Origin: Streptococcus sp. D7B5
GTDB lineage: Bacteria; Bacillota; Bacilli; Lactobacillales; Streptococcaceae
Length of the DNA: 64,000 bases
Assembly: GCF_029691405.1 (NCBI RefSeq)
Contig: NZ_CP121467.1
Location: forward strand, 1,906,733 to 1,970,732
Direction: 5' to 3'
Shown here: positions 18,490 through 26,645 of the stretch, piece after piece
How positions within the stretch are numbered: the first letter of the stretch is position 1
Layout: each line of letters starts with the position of its first letter
Translations under genes and position numbers: made by a program
The notes under the pieces: generated by a model
The model's database searches: none
Told to the model about the DNA's origin: nothing
The model's input: the letters and a program-made list of their open reading frames with translations, nothing else

Positions 18490-19763
18490 TGAAGATAAGT
18501 TGGAATGGATTTTCTAAAAAATCATACCAAGAGCGCCTGGAGTTGTTGCGAGCTCAGGCGCTCCTTAGTCCTGAAAAGCAAACCAGTCTGGAGCAGGATG
18601 AACAAATCAGCTTGGCAGTTGCAGATCAGCTGAGTGAGAATGTGGTAGGAACTTTTTCTCTGCCTTATTCCATCATTCCAGAGCTTTTGGTGAACGGTCA
18701 GGACTACACAGTTCCCTATGTGACAGAAGAACCGTCTGTGGTTGCTGCATCCAGCTATGCCAGCAAAATCATCAAGCGAGCAGGCGGCTTTACTGCTCAA
18801 GTACATGAGCGCCAGATGATCGGTCAGGTAGCCCTTTATCAAGTTGCTGATCCTGAACAAGCGCAAGAAAAGATTGCCAGCAAGAAAGCGGAGCTCTTGG
18901 AACTTGCCAATCAAGCCTATCCTTCTATCGTCAAACGTGGTGGCGGCGCGCGTGATTTGCATGTAGAGCAGATCAAAGGTGAAACAGACTTTCTCGTTGT
19001 CTATCTCCATGTCGATACCCAGGAAGCTATGGGAGCCAATATGCTCAACACCATGCTGGAATCCTTGAAGCCAGTCTTAGAAGAACTCAGTCAAGGACAA
19101 AGCCTTATGGGAATTTTGTCCAACTACGCGACCGATTCTCTGGTGACTGCGAGTTGTCGCATCGCCTTTCGCTACTTGAGTCCCCAAAGGGATCAAGGAC
19201 GAGAAATTGCTGAGAAAATAGCCTTGGCTAGTCAGTTTGCGCAGGCAGATCCTTACCGAGCGGCTACTCACAATAAAGGGATTTTTAATGGTATCGATGC
19301 CATTTTGATTGCCACTGGTAATGACTGGCGTGCCATCGAAGCTGGGGCCCATGCCTTTGCCAGTCGAGATGGACACTATCAAGGTCTCAGTCGATGGAGT
19401 CTAGATAGGGACACAGAAGAATTGGTCGGCCAGATGACCCTACCTATGCCTGTAGCGACCAAGGGTGGCTCTATCGGACTCAACCCTCGTGTAGCCCTCA
19501 GTCATGAACTACTAGGAAATCCTTCAGCCAAGGAATTAGCTCAGATTATCGTGTCCATCGGTCTTGCCCAAAACTTTGCGGCTCTCAAAGCCTTGGTCAG
19601 TACGGGCATCCAGCAAGGCCACATGAAATTGCAGGCCAAATCCCTAGCTCTCCTAGCAGGTGCTAGTGAGTCCGAGGTTGCTCCCCTCGTTGAGCGACTC
19701 ATCGCAGATAAAACCTTTAACTTAGAGACAGCCCAGCGCTATCTAGAAAACTTAAGATCATAA
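18489..19763 (+). CDS. mvaA: Hydroxymethylglutaryl-CoA reductase (class II)
   Basis: Reduces HMG-CoA to mevalonate. The 424-residue class II enzyme has ENVVGTFSLPYSI near 48-60 with the catalytic Glu region, the nucleotide-binding EAMGANMLNTM near 178-188, THNKGIFNGIDAIL near 258-271 with the catalytic Lys, and the C-terminal LSHELLGNPS with the catalytic His near 337. It is a soluble protein without membrane helices, as expected for bacterial class II. It overlaps mvaS by one base. Confidence 0.96.
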   Translation: MKISWNGFSKKSYQERLELLRAQALLSPEKQTSLEQDEQISLAVADQLSENVVGTFSLPYSIIPELLVNGQDYTVPYVTEEPSVVAASSYASKIIKRAGGFTAQVHERQMIGQVALYQVADPEQAQEKIASKKAELLELANQAYPSIVKRGGGARDLHVEQIKGETDFLVVYLHVDTQEAMGANMLNTMLESLKPVLEELSQGQSLMGILSNYATDSLVTASCRIAFRYLSPQRDQGREIAEKIALASQFAQADPYRAATHNKGIFNGIDAILIATGNDWRAIEAGAHAFASRDGHYQGLSRWSLDRDTEELVGQMTLPMPVATKGGSIGLNPRVALSHELLGNPSAKELAQIIVSIGLAQNFAALKALVSTGIQQGHMKLQAKSLALLAGASESEVAPLVERLIADKTFNLETAQRYLENLRS

Positions 19764-19764
19764 A

Positions 19765-19792
19765 AAAACTCAGACGAATTCGTCTGAGTTTT
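19765..19792. terminator. Palindromic terminator after mvaA
   Basis: Perfect 28-bp palindrome AAAACTCAGACG-AATT-CGTCTGAGTTTT, with A and T runs so it can work in either direction between mvaA and the convergent scrR. Confidence 0.8.
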
Positions 19793-19800
19793 CTTGTGTT

Positions 19801-19917
19801 TATACTCAATGAAAATCAAAAAGCAAACTAGGAAGCTAGCCGTAAGCTGCTCAAAACACTGTTTTGAGGTTGTAGATGGACGCTGACGTGATTTAAAGAG
19901 ATTTTCGAAGAGTATTA
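19801..19917 (-). repeat. BOX repeat element (boxA-boxC type)
   Basis: Reverse-strand match to the streptococcal BOX repeat. It begins TAATACTCTTCGAAAATCTC on the minus strand and ends TTTTCATTGAGTATA, with the characteristic CCTCAAAACAGTGTTTTGAG and GGCTAGCTTCCTAG cores. No separate boxB is evident, so it reads as A-C. The boxA end supplies the last bases and stop codon of scrR, so the repeat overlaps the scrR 3' end. Confidence 0.85.
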
Positions 19918-20880
19918 AATACTTTTTCCAGGTAATAGGGTGACTGGTAAGAAGTAACCAGTTGTCGCGACTTCCTTGCCTTCGATCTTCTGCAAGAGAA
20001 GATCAACAGTGAGTTGGGCAATCTCTTCCAAGGGTTGCTTGATGGTCGCCAGTTGAGGGTAGTAGTTTTCGATAAAGTAAGTCCCATCATAGCCGATGAC
20101 TTTGAGCTCTTCAGGAACAGAGATTCCCAGTTCCTGAGCTATTTTGATAACCAAGATGGCTGTCAGATCATCTGAAGCAAAGATAGCATCTGGTTTCTGA
20201 TGAGTCAAGATATTCTTGATTTCCATTTCCTTTCTGACGGGAGAAAAGTCACTCGAAACATTGATAATAGGCGCTTTTGGGAGTACAGAGGCAAAACCAG
20301 CATGACGCAGTCCAGTAGGCGAATTGGAATTGTCATTCCCTGTAATCATGATAATAGACTGGGCACCTGTCTTGACCAAGGTTTGGGCAGCGAGAACCCC
20401 GCCACCGTAGTTGTCAGAGGAGACAACAGGAATGTCTGGAGACAAGTTTCGGTCAAAGGAAATGATTGGCGCTGTTACACGATTGTAGTCTTCAATTCCC
20501 AAGTTATGACTACCAGAAATGATACCGTCGACCTGATTGGCCTCTAGCATTTCGATGTACTCCCGTTCCTTCTTAGAGTCGTGCTCGCTGTTACAGATGA
20601 TGGTCTTGTATCCATTTTTAAAGAGTTGGTGTTCCAACTTATCAATCAATTCTGCATAGAAAACATTGGAAATATTTGGGAAAATTAAGCCAATCAACTT
20701 AGCTGATTTTCCTTGGAGGCTACGAGCTAAATTGTTGGGCTTATAGCCCAATTCTCTCATGGCTTCATTGACCTTGAGAATGGTTTTTTCAGACAGATAA
20801 CCTTTTTTATTGATAACCCGAGAAACGGTAGTAGGGCTGACACCAGCAAGTTTTGCGACATCAGTTAGTTTTGCGACCAT
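19915..20880 (-). CDS. scrR: LacI-family sucrose operon repressor
   Basis: Represses the sucrose genes in the absence of inducer. The 321-residue protein begins with the LacI helix-turn-helix LTDVAKLAGVSPTTVSRVIN (residues 5-24), hinge NNLARSLQGKSAKLIGLIFP (about 52-71), then the periplasmic-binding-protein-like effector domain. Its ATG lies 20 bases inside the end of scrB, so the two are cotranscribed and coupled. Its stop codon comes from an inserted BOX element (19801-19917), so the extreme C-terminus may differ from relatives without the repeat. Confidence 0.93.
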   Translation of the reverse strand: MVAKLTDVAKLAGVSPTTVSRVINKKGYLSEKTILKVNEAMRELGYKPNNLARSLQGKSAKLIGLIFPNISNVFYAELIDKLEHQLFKNGYKTIICNSEHDSKKEREYIEMLEANQVDGIISGSHNLGIEDYNRVTAPIISFDRNLSPDIPVVSSDNYGGGVLAAQTLVKTGAQSIIMITGNDNSNSPTGLRHAGFASVLPKAPIINVSSDFSPVRKEMEIKNILTHQKPDAIFASDDLTAILVIKIAQELGISVPEELKVIGYDGTYFIENYYPQLATIKQPLEEIAQLTVDLLLQKIEGKEVATTGYFLPVTLLPGKSI

Positions 20881-22315
20881 AATCTAATTCATAGTAGGTT
20901 CCGGTTGGGTTTCCAGATTTGATCAGGATACCATTTTGATCGGCATTCGGAAAGACGCGACCAGAAAATACTTTTTCTCCTTTATTGATAAAAATTTCAA
21001 AAACAGAATTGTCGATGAAGATGTTAGCAGTAGTAGTTTGCTTGTCGATTGGGCAAGAACGAGTGCTTCCAAATTCTTGGGAGTACTGTTCACCAGCCTG
21101 ACTACGATCCACTGTCACCTGTCCATTGACAAGATCAAAGTTGATTGAAAGCCCCTTGCCTTCTTTATCAGCGAGCAAGACAATCTCGCTTTGGCTATTG
21201 GCCTCCAAGTTGAGCTCGAGTTCATAGGTGTTATTGGTTTGAGTGCGATTTAAGAAGGCCTCTTCAGAAGAACGAAGTTCTTTGACGGCTGCGACCGGAT
21301 ATTGGTAGAGTTTGCCATCTTTGATAGTGAGTTCTTTGACCAATGAGAAGGTTCCTTGGTGGTCAAAACGGTCAGATGGGTAAGAAACATCTGGTAACCC
21401 AAGCCAACTTACTGCTAGTGCACGTCCATCTGGAGCGTTGAAGGCTTGAGTCGCATAGGCTTCGAAACCATAGTCTAGATTATGAAGTTGAGACACATCT
21501 ACCATTTTGGCATTTTCAGGATCAAAGGATGCCCCTATTTTGTACATGTTTGGGTAGATATTGTCATAGTCTAGAACTTGTTTATCCAATCCTTGTGGAC
21601 AGTAGAGAAGGACAGGTTGCTCCCCTACAAAGACTAGATTTGGGCATTCCATCATGTAGGCAGTGCGGTCGTTAGCAAAGTTAAGGTCGCCAACTGCTTG
21701 CCAGTTTGTATAATCATTGTCCACAGCCTTGTAGAGACGGACGAAGCCTTTTTTCTCCAAGTCCTGTCCACCGACGATAGCATAATATTGACCCTTGAAG
21801 TTAAAAATTTGCGGGTCGCGGAAGTGGTCTGTAGAGTCTGCTGGCTGGTCAATCAAGATCTTGTCAATCTTTGTAATCTTGCCATCCTTATCCATCAAAG
21901 CCCCAATCTGGTAAGGGTGACGGATCCAGTTTTCATCACGGACATTTCCAGTATAAAATAGGAACAACTGATCGCCGAACTGCATGGCAGAACCAGAGTA
22001 GGCACCGTGGCTATCCAATGGAGTATCTGGTAAAATTTTGACTCCAGTTTCTGTAAAGTGCACTAAATCATCACTTTCAAGCTGCACCCAAGACTTCAAC
22101 CCATGGGCTGCACCGAAGGGGAAGTTTTGGTAAAAGAGAATCCATTTGCCATCAAAATAAGAAAAGCCATTTGGATCATTGAGAAGGCCCATTTTAGGCT
22201 CGACATGGTAACGAGTATGCCAAGGAGATTGAGCCATCTTTTCCTTGATTTGTTTGATTTCATCATTAGACCAGTCTTCATAGCGTCTGTAACGGCGCTC
22301 GGTTGTCCATTCCAT
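20861..22315 (-). CDS. scrB: Sucrose-6-phosphate hydrolase (GH32)
   Basis: Splits sucrose 6-phosphate from the PTS into glucose 6-phosphate and fructose. The 484-residue cytosolic GH32 enzyme has the nucleophile motif NDPNG at 46-50 (D47), the transition-state stabiliser FRDP at 165-168, and the acid/base MECPN with E223. The C-terminal beta-sandwich follows (about 340 onward; VFEIFINKGEKVFSGRVFP). No signal peptide. It is divergent from scrA across a 378-bp regulatory region and overlaps scrR by 20 bases. Confidence 0.96.
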   Translation of the reverse strand: MEWTTERRYRRYEDWSNDEIKQIKEKMAQSPWHTRYHVEPKMGLLNDPNGFSYFDGKWILFYQNFPFGAAHGLKSWVQLESDDLVHFTETGVKILPDTPLDSHGAYSGSAMQFGDQLFLFYTGNVRDENWIRHPYQIGALMDKDGKITKIDKILIDQPADSTDHFRDPQIFNFKGQYYAIVGGQDLEKKGFVRLYKAVDNDYTNWQAVGDLNFANDRTAYMMECPNLVFVGEQPVLLYCPQGLDKQVLDYDNIYPNMYKIGASFDPENAKMVDVSQLHNLDYGFEAYATQAFNAPDGRALAVSWLGLPDVSYPSDRFDHQGTFSLVKELTIKDGKLYQYPVAAVKELRSSEEAFLNRTQTNNTYELELNLEANSQSEIVLLADKEGKGLSINFDLVNGQVTVDRSQAGEQYSQEFGSTRSCPIDKQTTTANIFIDNSVFEIFINKGEKVFSGRVFPNADQNGILIKSGNPTGTYYELDYGRKTN

Positions 22316-22353
22316 TTTATCTTTCCTCCATAAGTTCTATTCTATTATTAATA

Positions 22354-22424
22354 GTAAACGTTTTCGGCAAAAAAAGCAAGTCTTTTATGTTAAAAAAAAG
22401 AAAAATATGTCAAACGATTGCCAG
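22354..22424. promoter_or_regulatory. scrB promoter with ScrR-type operators
   Basis: Two related sites share AAACG: GTAAACGTTTTCGGC (22354-22368) and TCAAACGATTGCCAG (22410-22424). A third AAACG core lies at the scrA -35. LacI-family operators are expected here. On the minus strand TTGCTT and TACTAT, 17 bp apart, flank the first site, so it would sit inside the scrB promoter. The rest of the 378-bp scrB-scrA gap is AT-rich with nothing else recognised. Confidence 0.55.
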
Positions 22425-22599
22425 GAATCAAGTGAAGGAAATCTGGCAAATTTTCACGAAAAAATGAAAGAAAATGTAAATAAAAGCCTTATCTCCTCAA
22501 GTATAAAGATATTTTTTTGAGGAAAAAGAGAATATCCCTCAAAAACGAGCAAAAATAATCAGAGAAAAAAGAAAGGGAATAAAAAATTCTGCAAAACGC

Positions 22600-22627
22600 T
22601 TGACATATTTTAGAAACATGATAAAAT
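22600..22627 (+). promoter_or_regulatory. scrA promoter
   Basis: Consensus TTGACA (22600-22605) and TAAAAT (22622-22627) with 16-bp spacing. AAAACG immediately before the -35 resembles the scr operator core, so repression by ScrR at the polymerase site is likely. Confidence 0.7.
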
Positions 22628-22693
22628 AATAGTCGTAGGGCGAATAAAATCGCTTTCAAACAAGAACAAAATTTTATAAGGAGATTTTTGCAA

Positions 22694-24589
22694 ATGAACA
22701 ATCAGGATATTGCAAAAAAGGTCATCGAAGCCCTTGGCGGACGTGAAAATGTCAACAGTGTTGCCCACTGTGCGACTCGTCTACGTGTCATGGTCAAAGA
22801 TGAAGGGAAAATCAATAAGGAAGTGATTGAGAACTTGGATAAAGTTCAAGGAGCTTTCTTTAACTCAGGCCAATACCAAATCATCTTTGGTACTGGTACA
22901 GTAAACAAGATGTACGACGAAGTGGTTGCACTTGGTTTGCCAACCTCTTCTAAAGAAGAAATGAAAGCAGAAGCTGCCAAACAAGGAAATTGGTTCCAAC
23001 GTGCTATCCGTACTTTCGGTGACGTATTCGTACCAATCATTCCAGTTATCGTAGCAACTGGTCTCTTCATGGGTGTTCGTGGTCTCTTGACTGCTCTTGG
23101 GATGACACTTCCAGAAGATGTGACAACTTACACTCAAATCTTGACTGATACAGCCTTTATTATCTTGCCAGGATTGGTTGTTTGGTCAACCTTCCGTGTA
23201 TTCGGTGGTAACCCAGCCGTTGGTATCGTCCTTGGTATGATGCTCGTATCTGACTCACTTCCAAATGCCTGGGCTGTTGCTTCTGGTGGTGAAGTAACTG
23301 CAATGCAGTTCTTCGGATTTATCCCAGTTGTAGGTTTGCAAGGTTCAGTTCTTCCAGCCTTCATCATCGGGGTTGTCGGAGCTAAATTTGAAAAAGCTGT
23401 TCGTAAAGTTGTTCCAGATGTACTTGACCTCTTGGTAACACCGTTCGTAACACTCCTTGTAATGTCAATCCTTGGATTGTTTGTTATCGGACCAGTCTTC
23501 CACGTTGTTGAAAGTTACATCCTCATTGGAACAAAAGCTATTCTTAACTTGCCATTCGGACTTGGTGGTTTCTTGATTGGTGGAGTTCACCAATTAATCG
23601 TCGTATCAGGTGTTCATCACATCTTCAACTTGCTTGAAGTTCAATTGCTTGCTGCTGACCATGCTAACCCATTCAACGCTATCATCACAGCTGCCATGAC
23701 TGCTCAAGGTGCTGCGACAGTAGCCGTTGGTGTGAAAACTAAAAATCCTAAACTTAAAACACTTGCTTTCCCAGCTGCTCTTTCTGCCTTCCTAGGTATT
23801 ACTGAGCCTGCTATCTTCGGGGTTAACTTGCGTTTCCGTAAACCATTCTTCCTTTCATTGATTGCTGGTGCAATCGGTGGTGGATTGGCATCTATCCTTG
23901 GACTTGCTGGTACTGGTAATGGTATCACAGTCATCCCTGGTACAATGCTTTACATTGGTAACGGACAACTTCTACAATACCTTCTTATGGTAGCTGTATC
24001 ATTTGTACTTGGTTTTGCTCTTACTTACATGTTTGGTTACGAAGATGAAGTAGAAGAAGTTTCAGGAGCAATTTCTGAAGCTGAAACTGACCGTTTAACA
24101 GAAGAAGCAGTAACTGGTACTGTGGTTTCACCTAGCGAAGGTGTTATCCAAACACCAATCGTTGGTGACGTTGTTGCTCTTTCAAATGTGAATGACCCAG
24201 TATTCTCAAGTGGAGCTATGGGACAAGGTATCGCCGTGAAACCTAGCCAAGATGTTGTTTATGCACCAGCTGATGCTGAAGTAACAATCGTCTTCCCAAC
24301 TGGCCATGCTTATGGATTGAGAACAGCTAACGGTGCTGAAATCTTAATTCACGTTGGTATCGACACTGTTTCAATGAACGGTGAAGGCTTCAACCATAAA
24401 GTTGCCCAAGGTGACAAGGTTAAAGCTGGAGATGTTCTTGGAACATTTGACTCAGCTAAGATTGCTGCTGCAGGTCTTGATAACACAACTATGGTTATCG
24501 TAACAAACACTGCAGACTTTGCTTCAGTAAATCCAGTTGCTTCTGGATCAGTTGCTAAGGGTGACGCAATCATCGAAGTTAAAGCTTAA
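22694..24589 (+). CDS. scrA: PTS sucrose transporter EIIBCA
   Basis: Imports and phosphorylates sucrose. ATG 22694 is chosen because AAGGAG lies ten bases upstream (TTG 22688 is possible but too close). The 631-residue protein is fused in B-C-A order: EIIB with phosphocysteine C26 in VAHCATRLRV, EIIC with about ten membrane helices from roughly 110 to 460 (HQLIVVSGVHHIF motif near 300), and EIIA with phosphohistidine H553 in EILIHVGIDTVSM. The variable acidic linker between C and A spans about 455-490. Divergent from scrB. Confidence 0.96.
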   Translation: MNNQDIAKKVIEALGGRENVNSVAHCATRLRVMVKDEGKINKEVIENLDKVQGAFFNSGQYQIIFGTGTVNKMYDEVVALGLPTSSKEEMKAEAAKQGNWFQRAIRTFGDVFVPIIPVIVATGLFMGVRGLLTALGMTLPEDVTTYTQILTDTAFIILPGLVVWSTFRVFGGNPAVGIVLGMMLVSDSLPNAWAVASGGEVTAMQFFGFIPVVGLQGSVLPAFIIGVVGAKFEKAVRKVVPDVLDLLVTPFVTLLVMSILGLFVIGPVFHVVESYILIGTKAILNLPFGLGGFLIGGVHQLIVVSGVHHIFNLLEVQLLAADHANPFNAIITAAMTAQGAATVAVGVKTKNPKLKTLAFPAALSAFLGITEPAIFGVNLRFRKPFFLSLIAGAIGGGLASILGLAGTGNGITVIPGTMLYIGNGQLLQYLLMVAVSFVLGFALTYMFGYEDEVEEVSGAISEAETDRLTEEAVTGTVVSPSEGVIQTPIVGDVVALSNVNDPVFSSGAMGQGIAVKPSQDVVYAPADAEVTIVFPTGHAYGLRTANGAEILIHVGIDTVSMNGEGFNHKVAQGDKVKAGDVLGTFDSAKIAAAGLDNTTMVIVTNTADFASVNPVASGSVAKGDAIIEVKA

Positions 24590-24597
24590 TAAAACAA

Positions 24598-24630
24598 AAA
24601 AACGAACAAATGTCATGTTTGTTCGTTTTT
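24598..24630 (+). terminator. Terminator after scrA
   Basis: Perfect 13-bp stem AAAAACGAACAAA/TTTGTTCGTTTTT with a seven-base loop. Confidence 0.85.
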
Positions 24631-24693
24631 GCTTGAATGGTAAAATTTACAGAGGAAAATCTAAAATATTGAGCAATTTTCAGTCTGGAAATA

Positions 24694-24702
24694 TGCTATA
24701 AT
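24694..24702 (+). promoter_or_regulatory. scrK promoter (extended -10)
   Basis: TGCTATAAT, an extended -10 with consensus TATAAT, 28 bp before the scrK start. No strong -35; no scr operator recognised, so scrK may be expressed separately. Confidence 0.6.
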
Positions 24703-24729
24703 AAAGAAAATAAATACAAGAGGTTAATC

Positions 24730-25617
24730 ATGACAAAACTATACGGAAGCTTGGAAGCGGGCGGTACAAAATTTGTCTGTGCTGTCGGAGATGAAAACTA
24801 TAACGTTGTAGAAAAGGTACAATTTCCTACAACAACACCTATTGAAACAATCGATAAAACCATCGAGTTCTTCTCAAAATTTGACAATCTTGCAGGACTT
24901 GCCATTGGTTCATTTGGTCCAATCGATATCGATAAAAACTCAAAAACTTATGGATTTATCACAACAACTCCAAAACCTAACTGGGGAAATGTCGACTTGC
25001 TTGGTGCTCTTCGTCGCGCTCTAAACGTGCCTATGTATTTTACGACAGACGTAAACAGTTCTGCATACGGTGAAGTGGTTGCTCGTAATAATGCCGGCGG
25101 TCGTATCGAAAACTTGGTTTATTACACAATCGGTACAGGTATCGGTGCAGGTGTTATCCAACGTGGCGAGTTTATTGGCGGTGTTGGTCACCCTGAGATG
25201 GGTCATTATTATGTGGCTAGACACCCAATGGATATTGAAAAAGAATTTAATGGTGTTTGTCCTTTCCATAATGGATGTTTGGAAGGTTATGCAGCTGGTC
25301 CAAGTTTGGAAGCTCGTACAGGTGTTCGTGGGGAAAACATTGAACTCAACAACTCTGTCTGGGATGTTCAAGCCTACTATATCGCTCAGGCTGCGGTCAA
25401 TGCTACTGTGACTTTCCGCCCAGACGTCATCGTCTTTGGTGGTGGGGTTATGGCCCAACAACACATGCTGGACCGTGTACGTGAGAAATTCACTGCTCTT
25501 CTAAATGGTTACCTACCAGTACCAGACGTGCGTGACTATATCGTGACTCCAGCAGTCGCAGGCAATGGTTCTGCCACACTTGGGAACTTTGTCCTTGCTA
25601 AGAGTGTCGCAAAATAA
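24730..25617 (+). CDS. scrK: ROK-family fructokinase
   Basis: Phosphorylates the fructose released by ScrB. The 295-residue ROK protein starts MTKLYGSLEAGGTKFVCAVG with the ATP-binding motif, carries YYTIGTGIGAGVIQRGEFIG near 132-151, and the zinc-binding ROK segment GHPEMGHYYV through CPFHNGCLEGYAAGPS (about 155-195). FGGGVMAQ near 237-244 completes the sugar kinase core. It has its own promoter and terminator downstream of scrA. The substrate is inferred from context and family. Confidence 0.94.
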   Translation: MTKLYGSLEAGGTKFVCAVGDENYNVVEKVQFPTTTPIETIDKTIEFFSKFDNLAGLAIGSFGPIDIDKNSKTYGFITTTPKPNWGNVDLLGALRRALNVPMYFTTDVNSSAYGEVVARNNAGGRIENLVYYTIGTGIGAGVIQRGEFIGGVGHPEMGHYYVARHPMDIEKEFNGVCPFHNGCLEGYAAGPSLEARTGVRGENIELNNSVWDVQAYYIAQAAVNATVTFRPDVIVFGGGVMAQQHMLDRVREKFTALLNGYLPVPDVRDYIVTPAVAGNGSATLGNFVLAKSVAK

Positions 25618-25628
25618 AACAAAGAAAA

Positions 25629-25657
25629 TATCCGCTTGGGCAACCAAACGGATGTTT
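25629..25657 (+). terminator. Probable terminator after scrK
   Basis: ATCCGCTTGG/CCAAACGGAT stem (one mismatch) with GCAA loop, then GTTTTGTTTG. Confidence 0.6.
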
Positions 25658-25678
25658 TGTTTGAAGACAATTTTTTTG

Positions 25679-25814
25679 AGCCTTTCCTTAAGTGATTATG
25701 GACGGTAGCGACTTTCTTCGAAATTCCATATCGAAACTTTGAGCCTACTGTCTCAAAGTTTCCCAACACCTGAAACCATGAGATTTCAGGTCTTTCTATC
25801 ACGGCGGAAAGGCT
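25679..25814 (-). ncRNA. Multi-helix structured RNA candidate, copy B
   Basis: Same architecture as the element at 733-887, in opposite orientation. Outer helix AGCCTTTCC 25679-25687 pairs with 25806-25814 (9 bp), then GTGAT 25692-25696 with ATCAC 25798-25802. Hairpins are 25733-25743/25752-25762 (11 bp) and 25768-25775/25784-25791 (8 bp). Shared fixed parts are TTAR between the two outer stems, GGACGGT, and the hairpin loop core CCTAnnGT. The stems differ in sequence from copy A but remain complementary. On the minus strand it lies in the 3' region of the TVP38-like gene. Confidence 0.55.
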
Positions 25815-25895
25815 AGGTTAGTCCTCGATTCACTATCGAAAAGTTGGCATGATTTCCATACCAAAGTATATTTAGTATCAGGCTATTTTCTATTC

Positions 25896-26513
25896 TCAAA
25901 ACATCTGCCAGAAGAAATCAATGATATAGGTCAAACCATAAGTATAAACCACTAGAGTAAAGGGCTTGGTCAGAATGATGATAATCATATAGCGTTTGAA
26001 GGTCATCTTGGTCAGGGCAGCCAGCATACAGAGAAAGTCAGCTGGACTGACAGGCCAGATCATCATAAAGATAAAGAACCGCTCGAAACGATTGCCCTTA
26101 TCTAGCCAACCGATATACTTGTCATAGGTGCGCTTGCTGACGACCGACTGAACAAAGGCAGCTCCATAGAGACGCACCAGGTAAAAGATAATAGCACAGC
26201 CAATCACGATACCGATATAGTTATAGATGGTTCCGATGATGTGGCCGTAAATAAAGACCCCAGCCACTGAGGTCAAAGCTCCTGGAATAATCGGAACAAC
26301 GGTTTGTAGGATCTGTAAAAAGATAAAGAGTGGAGGCCCCCAAACCCCAGCTTGCTGGATAAAGGCCGATAGGGTTTCCTTTGACTGTAACACTCCTGCC
26401 TGATAGGCCCAAATACAGAAAATCAAGGTGCCGACTCCCCCGACGATAGATGAGATATTGATGACTTGCTGTAGAAGGGGAGAAACAGCTTTCATTTGCT
26501 TATCCTGTGACAT
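25896..26513 (-). CDS. TVP38/TMEM64-family membrane protein
   Basis: A 205-residue integral membrane protein of the DedA/VTT superfamily, possibly involved in lipid scrambling or membrane homeostasis. It has about five hydrophobic segments and the VTT-type core: PIIPGALTSVAGVFIYGH near 74-91, IGIVIGCAIIFYLVRLYG near 100-117, and RFFIFMMIWPVSPADFLCML near 144-163, where proline-containing re-entrant loops are expected. Start follows GAGGAG. It is transcribed opposite to the neighbouring helicase gene. Exact function is unknown. Confidence 0.85.
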   Translation of the reverse strand: MSQDKQMKAVSPLLQQVINISSIVGGVGTLIFCIWAYQAGVLQSKETLSAFIQQAGVWGPPLFIFLQILQTVVPIIPGALTSVAGVFIYGHIIGTIYNYIGIVIGCAIIFYLVRLYGAAFVQSVVSKRTYDKYIGWLDKGNRFERFFIFMMIWPVSPADFLCMLAALTKMTFKRYMIIIILTKPFTLVVYTYGLTYIIDFFWQMF

Positions 26514-26541
26514 GTAAACTCCTCATAGATAGTATGATTCT

Positions 26542-26550
26542 ACTATACCA
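26542..26550 (-). promoter_or_regulatory. Promoter of the TVP38-like gene (extended -10)
   Basis: Minus-strand TGGTATAGT, an extended -10, about 30 bp before the start. A + strand TGGTAAAAT at 26600-26608 is the counterpart for the divergent helicase gene. Confidence 0.5.
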
Positions 26551-26645
26551 TATTTTGTGGAGAAAAACTATCTGGATTATCTGGCTGGAGAAATAAGTGT
26601 GGTAAAATGAGAATAAGAAAATGACGGTATAGAATGAGGAGTATC

